Counted from the first letter of the stretch, positions 7,701 to 15,801 are shown. The stretch is 64,000 bases of DNA from Pseudonocardia sp. ICBG1293 (GCF_020131355.1 NZ_JAHLEL010000038.1:620001-684000), one strand, 5' to 3'. Translations and numbers: made by a program. Notes: generated by a model not told the origin, from the letters alone.

Positions 7701-10311
7701 CCTCGTCGAGGGTGCGCAGGTAGTCCTCGCGCGCGGCGGGGGACAGGTTCGCGACCGACTCGGGGTGGCGCAGCCGCCAGTTCAGCAGGTCCAGCACGAC
7801 CGGCACCTGCTGCGGCGCGCGGCGGTGGGCCAGGAACATCCGGTAGAGCGCCGGGCCGAGGTCGTCGGCCCGGCCCGCGGCACCGTCGATCTCGGTGACG
7901 CCGTAGTGGGCCAGCGCCCGGCGCAGCTTGGCCTGGAACGACTCGGGCAGCCCCTCGTCGTCGGCGTCGCGGCTGCGCAGGTAGGCGTAGAGGTACTCCT
8001 GCGGGTTGCGCTCGGTCTCGCCGGTCTCGTCGTCGGTCTCGGACCGGTTGCGCGAGAGCTGGCACAGGTCGGCGAAGATCTGCAGGACCGCGGTCTCGCC
8101 CGCGAGCACCGCCGGGTCGTCGGCGGCCAGCTGCTCGCGGGCACCGGCGAGGCGACGCAGCTGCGGGCGGGCCTGGCGCTCGTCGACGTCGAAGCCGAGC
8201 ACCTGGAACCGCAGCGCGGACAGCGCGTCGGCCGCGGTGGCCGCGGGGTCGGTGTCGGTGCCGGCGCCGGCGAACGCGGACAGGTCGGCGCGTTCCCCGC
8301 TGGGGACGGCGGCGTCCGCGTCCGCCGACGGCTCCAGCCGCACGAGCTTCGTGCCGCCGTCGACCTGGGTGTTGGCCGGGACGAGGATCTCGGCGACGGT
8401 GCCGTCGAACGGCGCCCGCAGGGAGGTCTCCAGCTTCATCGACTCGACGACGGCGAGGGTGTCGCCCTCGGACACGGTCTGGCCCGCGGTGACCGGCAGC
8501 GCGACGACCATCGCCGGGGCCGGGGCGCGCACGATGCCCGCCTCGCCGCCGGAGATGCGGTGCACGGCGCCGTCGACCTCGACCAGGTAGTCCGACTCCT
8601 GCGCGACCGACAGCACCGTCCAGGAGCGGTCGCCGACGGTGAGCCGGCGTTCGTAGGCGCCGTTGCGCTCGACGTCGACGTCGACCGCGGTCCCGTCGAG
8701 CTCGACGGTGTAGCGCCCGGCGCGGGTGCGGGCGACCTTCAGCTTGTAGGACTGCCCGGCGACGGTGACGTCGGTCTGGTGCCAGGTGTCGTAGCCGACC
8801 TCGGGCCGGCCGGCCTCCGCGGAGCGGAACAGCCGCTCCTGCTGGCGGGCGACGTGGCCGTCGTGGCTCTGCACGGCGGTGGCGAGCAGGGCGACGTCGA
8901 GGCGGCGCGGCGGGGCGTAGCCGTCGGCCATCATCGTGTCGAGCCAGGTGGTCTGCAGCTCGCCGGAGCGGAACTCGTCGCGGTCGAGCAGGTCCAGCAG
9001 GAACGCCTTGTTCGTGGAGCCGCCGTCGATCACCGCGGCGGTCTGGCGCAGCGCCCGGGACAGCCGTGCCCGGGCCTCGTCGCGGTCGCGGCCCCAGGCG
9101 ATCACCTTGGCGATCATGGAGTCGAACTGCGGCGGGATGACGTCGCCCGCGGCGACGCCGGTGTCGACCCGGATGCCGGGGCCGGACGGCAGCGCGAGGT
9201 GCTCGATGCGGCCGGGGGCGGGGGCGAACTCGCGCTCCGGGTCCTCGGCGGTCAGCCGGGCCTCGATCGCCCAGCCCTGCGCCGCCGGGACCTCGCGGGC
9301 GACCTCGGCCAGGGTGCCGCCCGCGGCGACGTGCAGCTGCAGCTTGACGACGTCGACGCCGGTGCAGGCCTCGGTGACCGGGTGCTCGACCTGCAGCCGG
9401 GTGTTGACCTCCAGGAAGGAGAGCAGCTTCTCCTCGGGCTGGTACAGGAACTCCACGGTGCCCGCGTTGACGTAGCCCGCGGCGCGGGCCAGCTCGGCGG
9501 CCGAGGTGCGCAGCAGCGCCTCCTGCTCGGGGTCGAGCGCGGTGGAGGCGGACTCCTCGATCACCTTCTGGTTGCGCCGCTGCACCGAGCAGTCGCGCAC
9601 CCCGAGGGTCCAGACGTCGCCGGTGGCGTCCGCGACGACCTGCACCTCGACGTGCCGCCCGCCCGACACCGCCCGCTCCAGGAACACGGTCGCGTCCCCG
9701 GCGGTCCGCGACGCCTCGGACGCGGCCCGCTCGAAGGCCTCGTCGAGCTGTTCGGGACCCGCGACGTACCGGATGCCGCGCCCGCCACCGCCCGCGGTGG
9801 CCTTCACCATCAGCGGGTAGCCGACGGTCGCGGCGGTCTTGCGGGCCGCCTCGACGTCGGCGACCGGCCCGCCCGACCACGGCGCCATCGGCACGCCGAC
9901 CGACTCGGCCAGCTGCTTGGACGCGATCTTGTCCCCGAGCCGGCGCATGACCTCCGCCGACGGCCCGACGAAGGTGATCCCCAGCCGCTCGCACAGCTCC
10001 GCGAAGTCGGCCTTCTCCGACACGAACCCCCAGCCCGGCCAGACCGCGTCGGCGCGGGTGGCACGCAGCGCGCGCTCGAGCTCGGCGAAGTCGAGGTAGG
10101 GGCTCGCGCCCATGTGGTCCGGGTCGTCCGGGCCGATCAGGACGGCCTCGTCGGCCTCGCGGACGTACATCGCGCGGCGGTCGACCGCGGTGTGCAGCGC
10201 GATCGTGCGCAGGCGGCGGTCGGGCCCGTTCTGGGCGTTCCACTCACGGACGGCGTTGATCAACCGCATGGCGGGTTCACCGCGGTTGACGATGGCGATG
10301 CGCGAGAACAT
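4699..10311 (-). CDS. Single-chain multidomain acyl-CoA (acetyl-CoA) carboxylase, eukaryote-like architecture
   Basis: 1870 residues carrying all three activities on one chain. Biotin carboxylase occupies about 1-450 (I-V-N-R-G-E-P start, ATP-grasp Gly-rich loop GGGGRGIRYV, N-T-R-L-Q-V-E-H-P-V-T-E). The biotinyl domain spans about 585-655 with biotin Lys626 in ESMKLE instead of the usual bacterial EAMKM. A long central region (about 660-1330) has no biotin-enzyme motif. The carboxyltransferase follows (about 1340-1850), with S-G-G-V-S-A-E-D-N-F-G-I-G-G-Y-D-R-I-M-G-P-N-G and A-N-L-S-G-F-D-G, comparable to eukaryotic ACC A-N-W-R-G-F-S-G-G. Most bacteria split these over two to four subunits. 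It would carboxylate acetyl-CoA (or another short acyl-CoA) to malonyl-CoA. AGGAG lies rather far (15 nt) from the ATG. Confidence 0.9.
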   Translation of the reverse strand: MFSRIAIVNRGEPAMRLINAVREWNAQNGPDRRLRTIALHTAVDRRAMYVREADEAVLIGPDDPDHMGASPYLDFAELERALRATRADAVWPGWGFVSEKADFAELCERLGITFVGPSAEVMRRLGDKIASKQLAESVGVPMAPWSGGPVADVEAARKTAATVGYPLMVKATAGGGGRGIRYVAGPEQLDEAFERAASEASRTAGDATVFLERAVSGGRHVEVQVVADATGDVWTLGVRDCSVQRRNQKVIEESASTALDPEQEALLRTSAAELARAAGYVNAGTVEFLYQPEEKLLSFLEVNTRLQVEHPVTEACTGVDVVKLQLHVAAGGTLAEVAREVPAAQGWAIEARLTAEDPEREFAPAPGRIEHLALPSGPGIRVDTGVAAGDVIPPQFDSMIAKVIAWGRDRDEARARLSRALRQTAAVIDGGSTNKAFLLDLLDRDEFRSGELQTTWLDTMMADGYAPPRRLDVALLATAVQSHDGHVARQQERLFRSAEAGRPEVGYDTWHQTDVTVAGQSYKLKVARTRAGRYTVELDGTAVDVDVERNGAYERRLTVGDRSWTVLSVAQESDYLVEVDGAVHRISGGEAGIVRAPAPAMVVALPVTAGQTVSEGDTLAVVESMKLETSLRAPFDGTVAEILVPANTQVDGGTKLVRLEPSADADAAVPSGERADLSAFAGAGTDTDPAATAADALSALRFQVLGFDVDERQARPQLRRLAGAREQLAADDPAVLAGETAVLQIFADLCQLSRNRSETDDETGETERNPQEYLYAYLRSRDADDEGLPESFQAKLRRALAHYGVTEIDGAAGRADDLGPALYRMFLAHRRAPQQVPVVLDLLNWRLRHPESVANLSPAAREDYLRTLDEVVVATQLRHPVVGDTARLARYRAFDAPVVAAEREQALAEVRESLDVLATDPDTPDRARRIDTLVGSSEPILGVFGERHDAVLLEVMTRRYYRVRVLRDLGLDEHAGKPVLTARYQHLGRDRTVFASVIDNNDPAAALAVAEELRRRVGELDGDRTALVDLYVTSTKADDGGDPDARAERVRAALGKVPAHLHRVAVAVRPNPRAEGVPSEEAEAPTWFTFRPDETGELVEDRTLRGMHPLVADRLRLWRFRDFELERLPAATDVHLFRATGRTVTADDRLVAMADVRELTVLRDEETGRVRSLPQFERALDACINSLRAARAGDRTLARMSWNRIALYVWPEVDVPLAELDAVVRRLAPRTANLGLEQVLVEFRTADPAVTGGQGGPRSMLLRMSRPPGAGLTVKLDQPPTEPMRELDAYDQKVLKARRRGAVYPYEIVPLLTAPVDAGPGTWQEYDLDEAGVPRPVDRAPGNNSANLVLGVVSVPTRRYPEGMRRVVLLGDPTRALGAIAEPECRRVLAAIHLARELDVPVEWFAVSAGAKIAMDSGTENMDWISRVLRGIIEFTQDGGEMNVVVTGINVGAQPYWNAEATMLMHTRGILVMTPDSAMVLTGKHSLDFSGGVSAEDNFGIGGYDRIMGPNGQAQYWAPDLGGAVQVLLAHYAHTWTQPGERFPRPAPTTDPVSRDVTTAPHSGPNCDFGTLGEIWAPETNRERKKPFDIRSVLRGVADADHPTSERWADMHDAESVVALDAHLGGQPVAMVGIESRPLPRRGPRPVDGPSQFTAGTLFPRSSRKCARAINAASGNRPLVVLANLSGFDGSPESLRGLQLENGAEIGRAIVNFDGPIVFCVVSRYHGGAFVVFSGTLNDNMEVAAITGSYASVLGGAPAAAVVFAGEVNDRTAKDPRITDLEARITRAVTDGDEAAAARLRGELATLRPDVRSEKLGQVAEEFDTQHSIERAQSVGSVHRIVTPDQLRPYLADAVQRGMKRTLDTLGGNP

Positions 10312-10449
10312 GGCTGGGCTTCACTGCTCCTACGGGGTGCGACGACGAGGACGGCGGCGGTGTGCCGCACCGACATCGTCGTCGTGCGGTCGGCGGTCGG
10401 TGCGGACGGTGGCCCGGTCGGTGCCGGAATGCGGGCGGGCTCACCTCTC

Positions 10450-10469
10450 GGGCGGGGATCTTCCCGCCC
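10450..10469. terminator. Short intercistronic hairpin between KAS III and carboxylase genes
   Basis: GGGCGGG (10450-10456), a 6-nt loop and CCCGCCC (10463-10469) form a 7-bp stem in the 185-bp gap between the synthase stop and the carboxylase start. It could terminate or attenuate transcription between the two genes, or protect the upstream message. A separate carboxylase promoter in this gap is possible but not recognisable. Confidence 0.4.
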
Positions 10470-10496
10470 ACTGTGGCCCGTGTCACCCGGTCGTGG

Positions 10497-12446
10497 CTAC
10501 TCTCCGAAGGCGATGCGGACGTCGTCGGAGGTCGGGGCGGCAGCCGGTTCGGTCTCCGCCGCGGTGGTCGGGTCCAGGTGGACCTCCGGTGCCATCACGG
10601 CCGGGTCGACCTCGAGCACCGCGTAGCCGCCCACCGCGCCGGCGCCGAAGCCGGGGGCGAACACCCGGGTCCGGCCGGACACGACGCCGTCGGCGACGGA
10701 GTCGAACAGCGCGATCGGGATGGACGCCGCGGACACGTTGCCCATCGACCCGATGTTGAAGTACAGCTGGTCGGCCGAGAGCCCGGCGGTGGCCGCGAGC
10801 TGCAGGATCATCGTCTTGTTGGCCTGGTGCGGGACGATCAGGTCGACGGCGTCGAGCATGGACCCCTCGCCGTCGGGCCCGGTCTGCTCGGTGAGCTCGC
10901 CGATCATCTGCGAGAGGTAGCGGGCGACCAGCGCCTTGACCTCGGGGCCGTAGACGGTGATGTCGTTGTCGAACTCCGGGTTCGGCCAGATGATCGAGTT
11001 CACCTGGGTGTCCGGGCCGGAGGCGTAGGTCTGCAGCAGGTCGATGTCGCCGCGCTCGCCCTCGGCGGCCGGGGCGATGACCATCGCGGCCGCGCCGTCG
11101 CCGAAGATCATCCGCGAGGTGCGGACGTTGCCGATCTTGTCGGAGAACTTCTCCACGCAGACCAGCAGGACCGGGCGGTGGACCTCCTGCAGCTGGCGCA
11201 CGGCCTCGGACAGGCCGTAGGGCAGCCCGGCGCAGGCGGCGACGATGTCGGCCGAGCAGTGTGTCTGGAGCAGGCCCAGACGCCCGGACAGCCACGTCGA
11301 CAACGACGGGATGAGCCGCTCGCTGGTGCAGGTGGCGACGAGCACGGCACCGATCTCGGAGCGGTCGCGCCCGGAGTGCTCGATCGCGCGGACCGCGGCG
11401 GCCCAGGCGAGGTCCTCGATGTCCAGCTCGGTGTAGCGGCGCTGGTCGATGCCGGTCTTGGCGGAGATCTCCTCGGCGCTCATCGGCGACCAGGAGAACG
11501 CGGAGTTGCGGACGACGTCGTCGTTGGAGCAGACGTGCTCGCCCCGGACGACCGCCAGGGCCTCCACCTTCGGCTGCACCGCGAACGCCTCGCGGACCCG
11601 GACCGGGGGCAGCGGGGTGGCGGGCTCGACCGGGTCGGACTGGGTGGAGAGCCGGCCGCGCCGGGCCGGGCGGGCGCCGGTGGCACGGTCGAGGAACTGC
11701 TCGACGTCGCGGTTGCGCGGGTGGAAGGCGATGACGTACTCGTCGTCACCGATCTCGTCGGCGGTGCGCAGCTCGGTGGCGGCGCGGTCCCAGGGGTACT
11801 GGTTGTGCAGCACCATCGCCCAGCGGGTCAGCGCCTCGAGCTCGGGGCGCTCGGCGTGCGCGTCGAGGATCTCGGTGAACGAGAACACCGGGTAGTCCGG
11901 GTCGTGGTGGGGCACGACGAAGGTCTGCGCGCCGGGGGTGGTGAGGAACTGCTCGACGGTCGGCTTGACCGCGGGCAGCTCGGTCGCGTGGTGGCGGCGG
12001 TTGCCGTAGACGTCGAAGAGCAGGTCGAAGATGCGGCGCTCGGTGGCCTCGTCCCAGGTGGGCGGGAGGGCGGCGAAGGCCTCGGCGACGGCCCGGACCT
12101 TCTTGTCGCCGTCGCGCCAGGGGGTGAGCAGCGGGAGGAAGACGTCGCTGCGGTGGCGGGGGAGGTCGCGCCAGCGGGTCGGACGCTTCTCGAACATCGT
12201 CAGCGTGTACCGGTTGACCCAGAAGAGGTTCTGGCTCATGTCCCGCAGCAGCGCGAAGCGGCTCTCGTACGCGCCACCGGTGACCCGCTCGAGGATGTCG
12301 GTGCCGGTCGGCGCCTTCGCCTCGAAATCGCGACCGACGATGGCGGTGAACTGCTTCAGGTCGTCGATGACGGAGAAATCGAGTTCTCCGAGGAAATTGG
12401 CGGGAAAGACCATTCGGTCGTGGTTGTTGACCACGAACGGCTTCAT
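10497..12446 (-). CDS. Beta-ketoacyl synthase III-like enzyme with an unrecognised ~290-residue N-terminal domain
   Basis: 649 residues. The C-terminal half (about 295-620) is a FabH-type thiolase-fold condensing enzyme with Cys405 in A-A-C-A-G-L, His540 in P-H-Q-A-N-K and Asn570 in S-M-G-N-V-S-A-A-S. The Cys-His and His-Asn distances (135 and 30 residues) match FabH (132 and 30 in E. coli). The N-terminal ~260 residues, rich in Trp, Asp, His and Arg, match no family I recognise. KAS III enzymes condense an acyl-CoA starter with malonyl-ACP or, in the NphT7 subgroup, malonyl-CoA. Upstream of a carboxylase and a PhaB-like reductase, this suggests a malonyl-CoA-driven acetoacetyl-CoA route (inference). 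The ATG at 12444-12446 has GGAGG nearby. Confidence 0.82.
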   Translation of the reverse strand: MKPFVVNNHDRMVFPANFLGELDFSVIDDLKQFTAIVGRDFEAKAPTGTDILERVTGGAYESRFALLRDMSQNLFWVNRYTLTMFEKRPTRWRDLPRHRSDVFLPLLTPWRDGDKKVRAVAEAFAALPPTWDEATERRIFDLLFDVYGNRRHHATELPAVKPTVEQFLTTPGAQTFVVPHHDPDYPVFSFTEILDAHAERPELEALTRWAMVLHNQYPWDRAATELRTADEIGDDEYVIAFHPRNRDVEQFLDRATGARPARRGRLSTQSDPVEPATPLPPVRVREAFAVQPKVEALAVVRGEHVCSNDDVVRNSAFSWSPMSAEEISAKTGIDQRRYTELDIEDLAWAAAVRAIEHSGRDRSEIGAVLVATCTSERLIPSLSTWLSGRLGLLQTHCSADIVAACAGLPYGLSEAVRQLQEVHRPVLLVCVEKFSDKIGNVRTSRMIFGDGAAAMVIAPAAEGERGDIDLLQTYASGPDTQVNSIIWPNPEFDNDITVYGPEVKALVARYLSQMIGELTEQTGPDGEGSMLDAVDLIVPHQANKTMILQLAATAGLSADQLYFNIGSMGNVSAASIPIALFDSVADGVVSGRTRVFAPGFGAGAVGGYAVLEVDPAVMAPEVHLDPTTAAETEPAAAPTSDDVRIAFGE

Positions 12447-12983
12447 GTGACGACCTCCAGCAGCGGCGTCGACCGGCGGAATCGCCAGGCGGGATGCGGT
12501 GCGGCCTGGTCGATCGGATCGGTTGCGGTGCCGGCAACGCTATCGATGAACAGTCACGATCGGAATGTGATCCAGCCGCCGAGTGTGCGCTCTCACGCAT
12601 GGACGGTCAACTCGGACCGGGATCGGGGAGAATGTTACCGGCCGGTCCTACCCGTCGGTTATCCGAAAGAATTCCGCGAATCCGCAGGTTGGCGGGCAGG
12701 GCTCGTCCACTGTGGAATGATCATTGGGGGTGCCCGGCCGGTCGCGGTGCGTGCGCGTGCGCGTGCACGCGGCGGCGTGGTCGTGGGCGTCACAGCCGGC
12801 GGGGTGATCGTCACCCGCACCTGGTGGGCCGCACCATCGGCCGAACGGGGGAGGGGGTCGCTCCGGCTCCGATGTGGACGGTCCCTCCGCGGGCGGCGTG
12901 GCGTCCCGGCGGTCCGGGTACGGGCGGGGGCCGCCGGAAATGCGTCGGTCGAATGCGGCCCCCGTTCCCGACCGGTCCGGAAC
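12447..12983. other. 537-bp non-coding region upstream of the KAS III gene
   Basis: No convincing gene. The half next to the KAS III start is visibly less GC-rich than its surroundings and repeats CGATCGGA (near 12513 and 12557), so it probably holds that gene's promoter and operator sites on the minus strand. Positions 12747-12770 are a strictly alternating purine-pyrimidine tract of 24 nt. At 12926-12963 a 9-bp stem (GGGGGCCGC / GCGGCCCCC) follows the MFS gene and may be its terminator. Confidence 0.55.
12926..12963 (-). terminator. Hairpin downstream of the MFS gene
   Basis: GGGGGCCGC at 12926-12934 and GCGGCCCCC at 12955-12963 pair perfectly around a 20-nt loop, 20 bp past the MFS stop codon. 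No T-tract. Confidence 0.45.
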
Positions 12984-14522
12984 TCAGTCCCCGACGGCGG
13001 CCGGTGCCGGTGCCGCGACGGACTCCGCCGCGGGTGTCGGGGTGAACAGCACCAGCACGGTCGCGACGAGCCCGGCCGCGCCGGCCGCGACGAAGGAGAT
13101 CGTGTAGGCGAGGGCCGAGGGCGGCCCGCCCTCGCCGAGGACGTGGGTCGTGGTGACGGCGGCGACGACCGCGGTGCACGAGCTCGTGCCGAGCTGGCGG
13201 GCGAGGGTGTTGAGGCTGTTCGCCGCGGCGGTCTCCGACTCCGGCACCGCCCGCATGATCGTCAGCGGGATCGCCGAGTAGGCGAGCGCGGCACCGACCG
13301 CGGCCACCGTGGAGGCGACCATCAGCAACGGCACCGTCGACGGCATCGCGGCGAAGGCGAAGTTGCCCGCCGCCAGCAGGAGCGTGCCGATCACCAGGGT
13401 GGTGCGCGGGCCGCGCAGCCGCGACAGCCGGGCGGAGGCGGAGGAGAACACCACCATCGAGCCGCCCATCGGCAGGAGCACGAGTCCGGCGACCACGAGC
13501 GAGAGCCCGAACCCGTACCCCGTCGTCACCGGCGCCTGCAGGATCTGGGTGGCGAGCACGAAGCCGGCGAACATCGCGAAGCCCACCAGCACCGAGGCCA
13601 GGTTCGTCAGCAGCACCGCGGGCCGTGCGGAGACCCGCAGGTCCACCAGCGGCGCGGGGACGCGCAGCTCGTAGCGGACGGTCGCGGCCACCAGCACCGC
13701 CGTGCCGGCGAACAGGCCGAGCACGGTCGGGGAGGCCCAGCCCCAGTCGTTGCCCTTGGAGACCGCGAGCAGCAGGCACACCAGCGCCCCGCCGACACCG
13801 AGTGCCCCGGGCACGTCGAACCGGCCCCCGGTGCGCAGCCGCGACTCGGTCACCAGGCGCCGGACCAGCAGGATCTGCACGACGCCGAGCACCGCCGCGC
13901 CGGCGAACAGCCACCGCCAACTCGCGAACTGGGCGACGACACCGGTGATCGGCAGCCCGATCGCCCCGCCGAACCCGAGCGAGGACGACATGAGCCCGAC
14001 CCCGGACCCGACGCGGTCGGCGGGCAGGACGTCGCGCATCAGGCTCATCCCGAGCGCGATCACGCCGAACGCGGCGCCCTGCAGCACCCGGGCGACGAGC
14101 AGCAGGCCGATCCCCGGCGCCAGCGCGCCGAGCAGCGACCCCGCTCCGACCAGGCCCAGCGCGACGAGCAGCATCCGCCGCTTGCCGAACATGTCGCCGA
14201 GCCTGCCCAGCACCGGCGCCGACACCGCACCGGCGACGAGGTTGGCCGTGATCAGCCAGGAGGCCGTCGACCCGCTGACGTCGAGCAGCTCCGGGAACCG
14301 GGGGAGCAGCGGTACGACCATGGTCTGGACCAGCGAGACGAGCAGACCGCACGAGGCCAGGACGGCGATCGCGACGCCGGGGCGCGGCGGGGCCGGTGCG
14401 GGTTCCTCGGGGTGGGAGCTCCGGGGCTGCGGGTGCGGACGGCGTGCCCGGAACACTCGACCTCCGTGGTGGGTGACAGATCGTGCCGACGGGTGGGACC
14501 CGCCGAAGCGGGAGTCACCCAT
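12984..14522 (-). CDS. MFS drug:H+ antiporter, DHA2 (EmrB/QacA-like) family
   Basis: 512 residues with about 14 hydrophobic segments from residue ~50 to ~500, preceded by a charged, Pro-rich cytoplasmic N terminus. The first loop has the family motif G-R-L-G-D-M-F-G-K-R-R (motif A) and the next part R-V-L-Q-G-A-A-F-G (motif B). DHA2 carriers export toxic amphiphiles or antibiotics with proton influx. The ATG at 14520-14522 is the only in-frame ATG before the first membrane helix, and no ribosome site is visible, so the message may be leaderless or start internally. No regulator is adjacent. Substrate unknown. Confidence 0.85.
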   Translation of the reverse strand: MGDSRFGGSHPSARSVTHHGGRVFRARRPHPQPRSSHPEEPAPAPPRPGVAIAVLASCGLLVSLVQTMVVPLLPRFPELLDVSGSTASWLITANLVAGAVSAPVLGRLGDMFGKRRMLLVALGLVGAGSLLGALAPGIGLLLVARVLQGAAFGVIALGMSLMRDVLPADRVGSGVGLMSSSLGFGGAIGLPITGVVAQFASWRWLFAGAAVLGVVQILLVRRLVTESRLRTGGRFDVPGALGVGGALVCLLLAVSKGNDWGWASPTVLGLFAGTAVLVAATVRYELRVPAPLVDLRVSARPAVLLTNLASVLVGFAMFAGFVLATQILQAPVTTGYGFGLSLVVAGLVLLPMGGSMVVFSSASARLSRLRGPRTTLVIGTLLLAAGNFAFAAMPSTVPLLMVASTVAAVGAALAYSAIPLTIMRAVPESETAAANSLNTLARQLGTSSCTAVVAAVTTTHVLGEGGPPSALAYTISFVAAGAAGLVATVLVLFTPTPAAESVAAPAPAAVGD

Positions 14523-14559
14523 CAGATGAGCACGTCGGTCACCCGTCCGGCAAGCCGGG

Positions 14560-15732
14560 TCATTCCTCGCGTGCGGGGACCGGCTCGGGCGCGGGCGGTC
14601 CGTCGTAGGTCGCCGAGGGCCGGATCAGCCGTCGCTGCGCGGCCTGCTCCCGGACGTGCGCGCACCAGCCGACGACCCGGCTGACCGCGAAGGTCGGGGT
14701 GAACATGCTGCGGGGGATCCCGCACCCCTCCATCACCACGCCCGCGTGGAACTCGACGTTCGCGAACAGCGGGTGGTCCGGGCGCAGCTCGGCGAGGGTG
14801 GCGGCCACCCGCTGTTCGACGTCGGCGGCGCGGGCGGGCAGCGGCCCGCCCAGCTCCGCGGCCACCTCGCGCAGCAGCGCCGAGCGCGGGTCCGGACCGC
14901 GGTAGACGGCATGGCCGAACCCCATGATCCGCATCCCGGCGGCCAGCCGGTCGGCCACCCAACGTTCCGGCGAGCCGCCCGCCTCGCGGTCGATCGCGTC
15001 CAGGCTCTCCAGGGCGCGGTCGGGTGCGCCGCCGTGCAGCGGCCCGGCGAACGCCCCGAGCGCGGCGACCACGCAGGACGCCACGTCGGCGCCGGTCGAG
15101 GCGACCACCCGGGCGGTGAAGGTGGAGGCGTTGAACCCGTGGTCCACGGTCGCGACGAGATAGGCGTCGAGGGCGCGGACGTGTGCGGGCTCGGGCTCGG
15201 CCCCGCCCAGCATCCACAGCCAGTTCGCCGCCGACGACAGGTCGGTGCGCGGGGCGACCGGGTCCAGGCCGTGACGCAGCCGGTGTAGCGCGGCGAGCAC
15301 CGTCGGTGTCGCGGCGCAGACGGTGGCGGCATCGCCGCTGCCGGCCGCCGGGTCGTCCCAGAGCGGGCGCATCCCGTGTTGCGGGCCGAGCAGGGACAGC
15401 GCGGTGCGCAGCCCGGCGAGCAGGTCGGGCCCGCAGGCGTCGGCGATGGCGGGCAGCTGCGCGGCGACGGCGCCGGGCAGCGTCCGGCCGGGCCCGGTGG
15501 CGGCGGTGAACTCCGCGAGATCGGCGGCACCCGGGAGGCGGCCGTGGACGAACAGGAACCACACCTCGTCGAAGGTGCGGGTGCGCGCGAGCTCGACCGC
15601 GGAGTACGGGCCGTAGTGGTAGAAGCCCTCGTCGCCGCGGACGTCCCCGATCCGGGTGCTGGTGACGGCGACGCCGCGCAGGCCCGGTGGGACCTGTCCG
15701 GCGGTGGCGCCGATGCTGTCGGTGCTGGTCAT
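14560..15732 (-). CDS. Citrate synthase-family protein (citrate/2-methylcitrate synthase-like)
   Basis: 390 residues. Motifs of type II-like short citrate synthases: G-P-L-H-G-G with the first active-site His, M-G-F-G-H-A-V-Y-R-G-x-D-P-R with the oxaloacetate-binding His and Arg, and an acidic residue in the N-V-E-F-H-A-G segment. The N terminus (V-T-S-T-R-I-G-D-V-R-G, H-Y-G-P-Y-S) is typical of actinobacterial citrate synthase 2. It would condense acetyl-CoA or propionyl-CoA with oxaloacetate; which one cannot be decided. The ATG at 15730-15732 lies 69 bp from the start of a divergent paralogue, and the two share an AT-rich operator-like element. Confidence 0.87.
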   Translation of the reverse strand: MTSTDSIGATAGQVPPGLRGVAVTSTRIGDVRGDEGFYHYGPYSAVELARTRTFDEVWFLFVHGRLPGAADLAEFTAATGPGRTLPGAVAAQLPAIADACGPDLLAGLRTALSLLGPQHGMRPLWDDPAAGSGDAATVCAATPTVLAALHRLRHGLDPVAPRTDLSSAANWLWMLGGAEPEPAHVRALDAYLVATVDHGFNASTFTARVVASTGADVASCVVAALGAFAGPLHGGAPDRALESLDAIDREAGGSPERWVADRLAAGMRIMGFGHAVYRGPDPRSALLREVAAELGGPLPARAADVEQRVAATLAELRPDHPLFANVEFHAGVVMEGCGIPRSMFTPTFAVSRVVGWCAHVREQAAQRRLIRPSATYDGPPAPEPVPAREE

Positions 15733-15761
15733 GACCGGACCGTGCGCCGCCCGACATCCGT

Positions 15762-15790
15762 TGTCAATATTGATCGGATCAATGTTGATA
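15762..15790. promoter_or_regulatory. AT-rich imperfect palindrome between the two citrate synthase-family genes
   Basis: TGTCAATATTGATC at 15762-15775 and GATCAATGTTGATA at 15777-15790 form 14-nt inverted arms (12 of 14 paired). It can also be read as two TCAATnTTGA units 15 bp apart. The A+T content stands out sharply from the surroundings. It sits in the 69-bp divergent promoter region, ending 11 bp before the GTG of the HTH-containing synthase, so it overlaps the probable -35/-10 region of that gene. Confidence 0.6.
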
Positions 15791-15801
15791 CGGTCCATCC
15801 C

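Noticed and set aside
3935..10243. A 2102-codon minus-strand frame appearing to fuse a large protein to the reductase
   Set aside because: Only its last 255 codons (from 4702) are real; the rest is a shifted reading of the carboxylase gene. Carboxylase and reductase are separate genes overlapping by 4 nt.
4795..10626. A 1943-codon open frame on the plus strand opposite the carboxylase
   Set aside because: Typical antisense frame in very GC-rich DNA; composition is Arg/Gly/Val/Asp-rich without any domain, while the minus strand carries clear carboxylase motifs throughout.
3935..12446. Polyketide synthase cluster
   Set aside because: A condensing enzyme, carboxylase and ketoreductase are present, but there is no acyltransferase, ACP, further KS or tailoring gene nearby; a small 3-hydroxyacyl pathway fits better.
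10362..14684. A 1440-codon plus-strand frame across the KAS III and MFS region
   Set aside because: Low-complexity, antisense to two well-supported genes; no start site or domain.
14560..15732. Citrate synthases and the tct transporter as one citrate-utilisation island
   Set aside because: They are more than 30 kb apart with unrelated genes and two insertion sequences between; no shared operator was seen.
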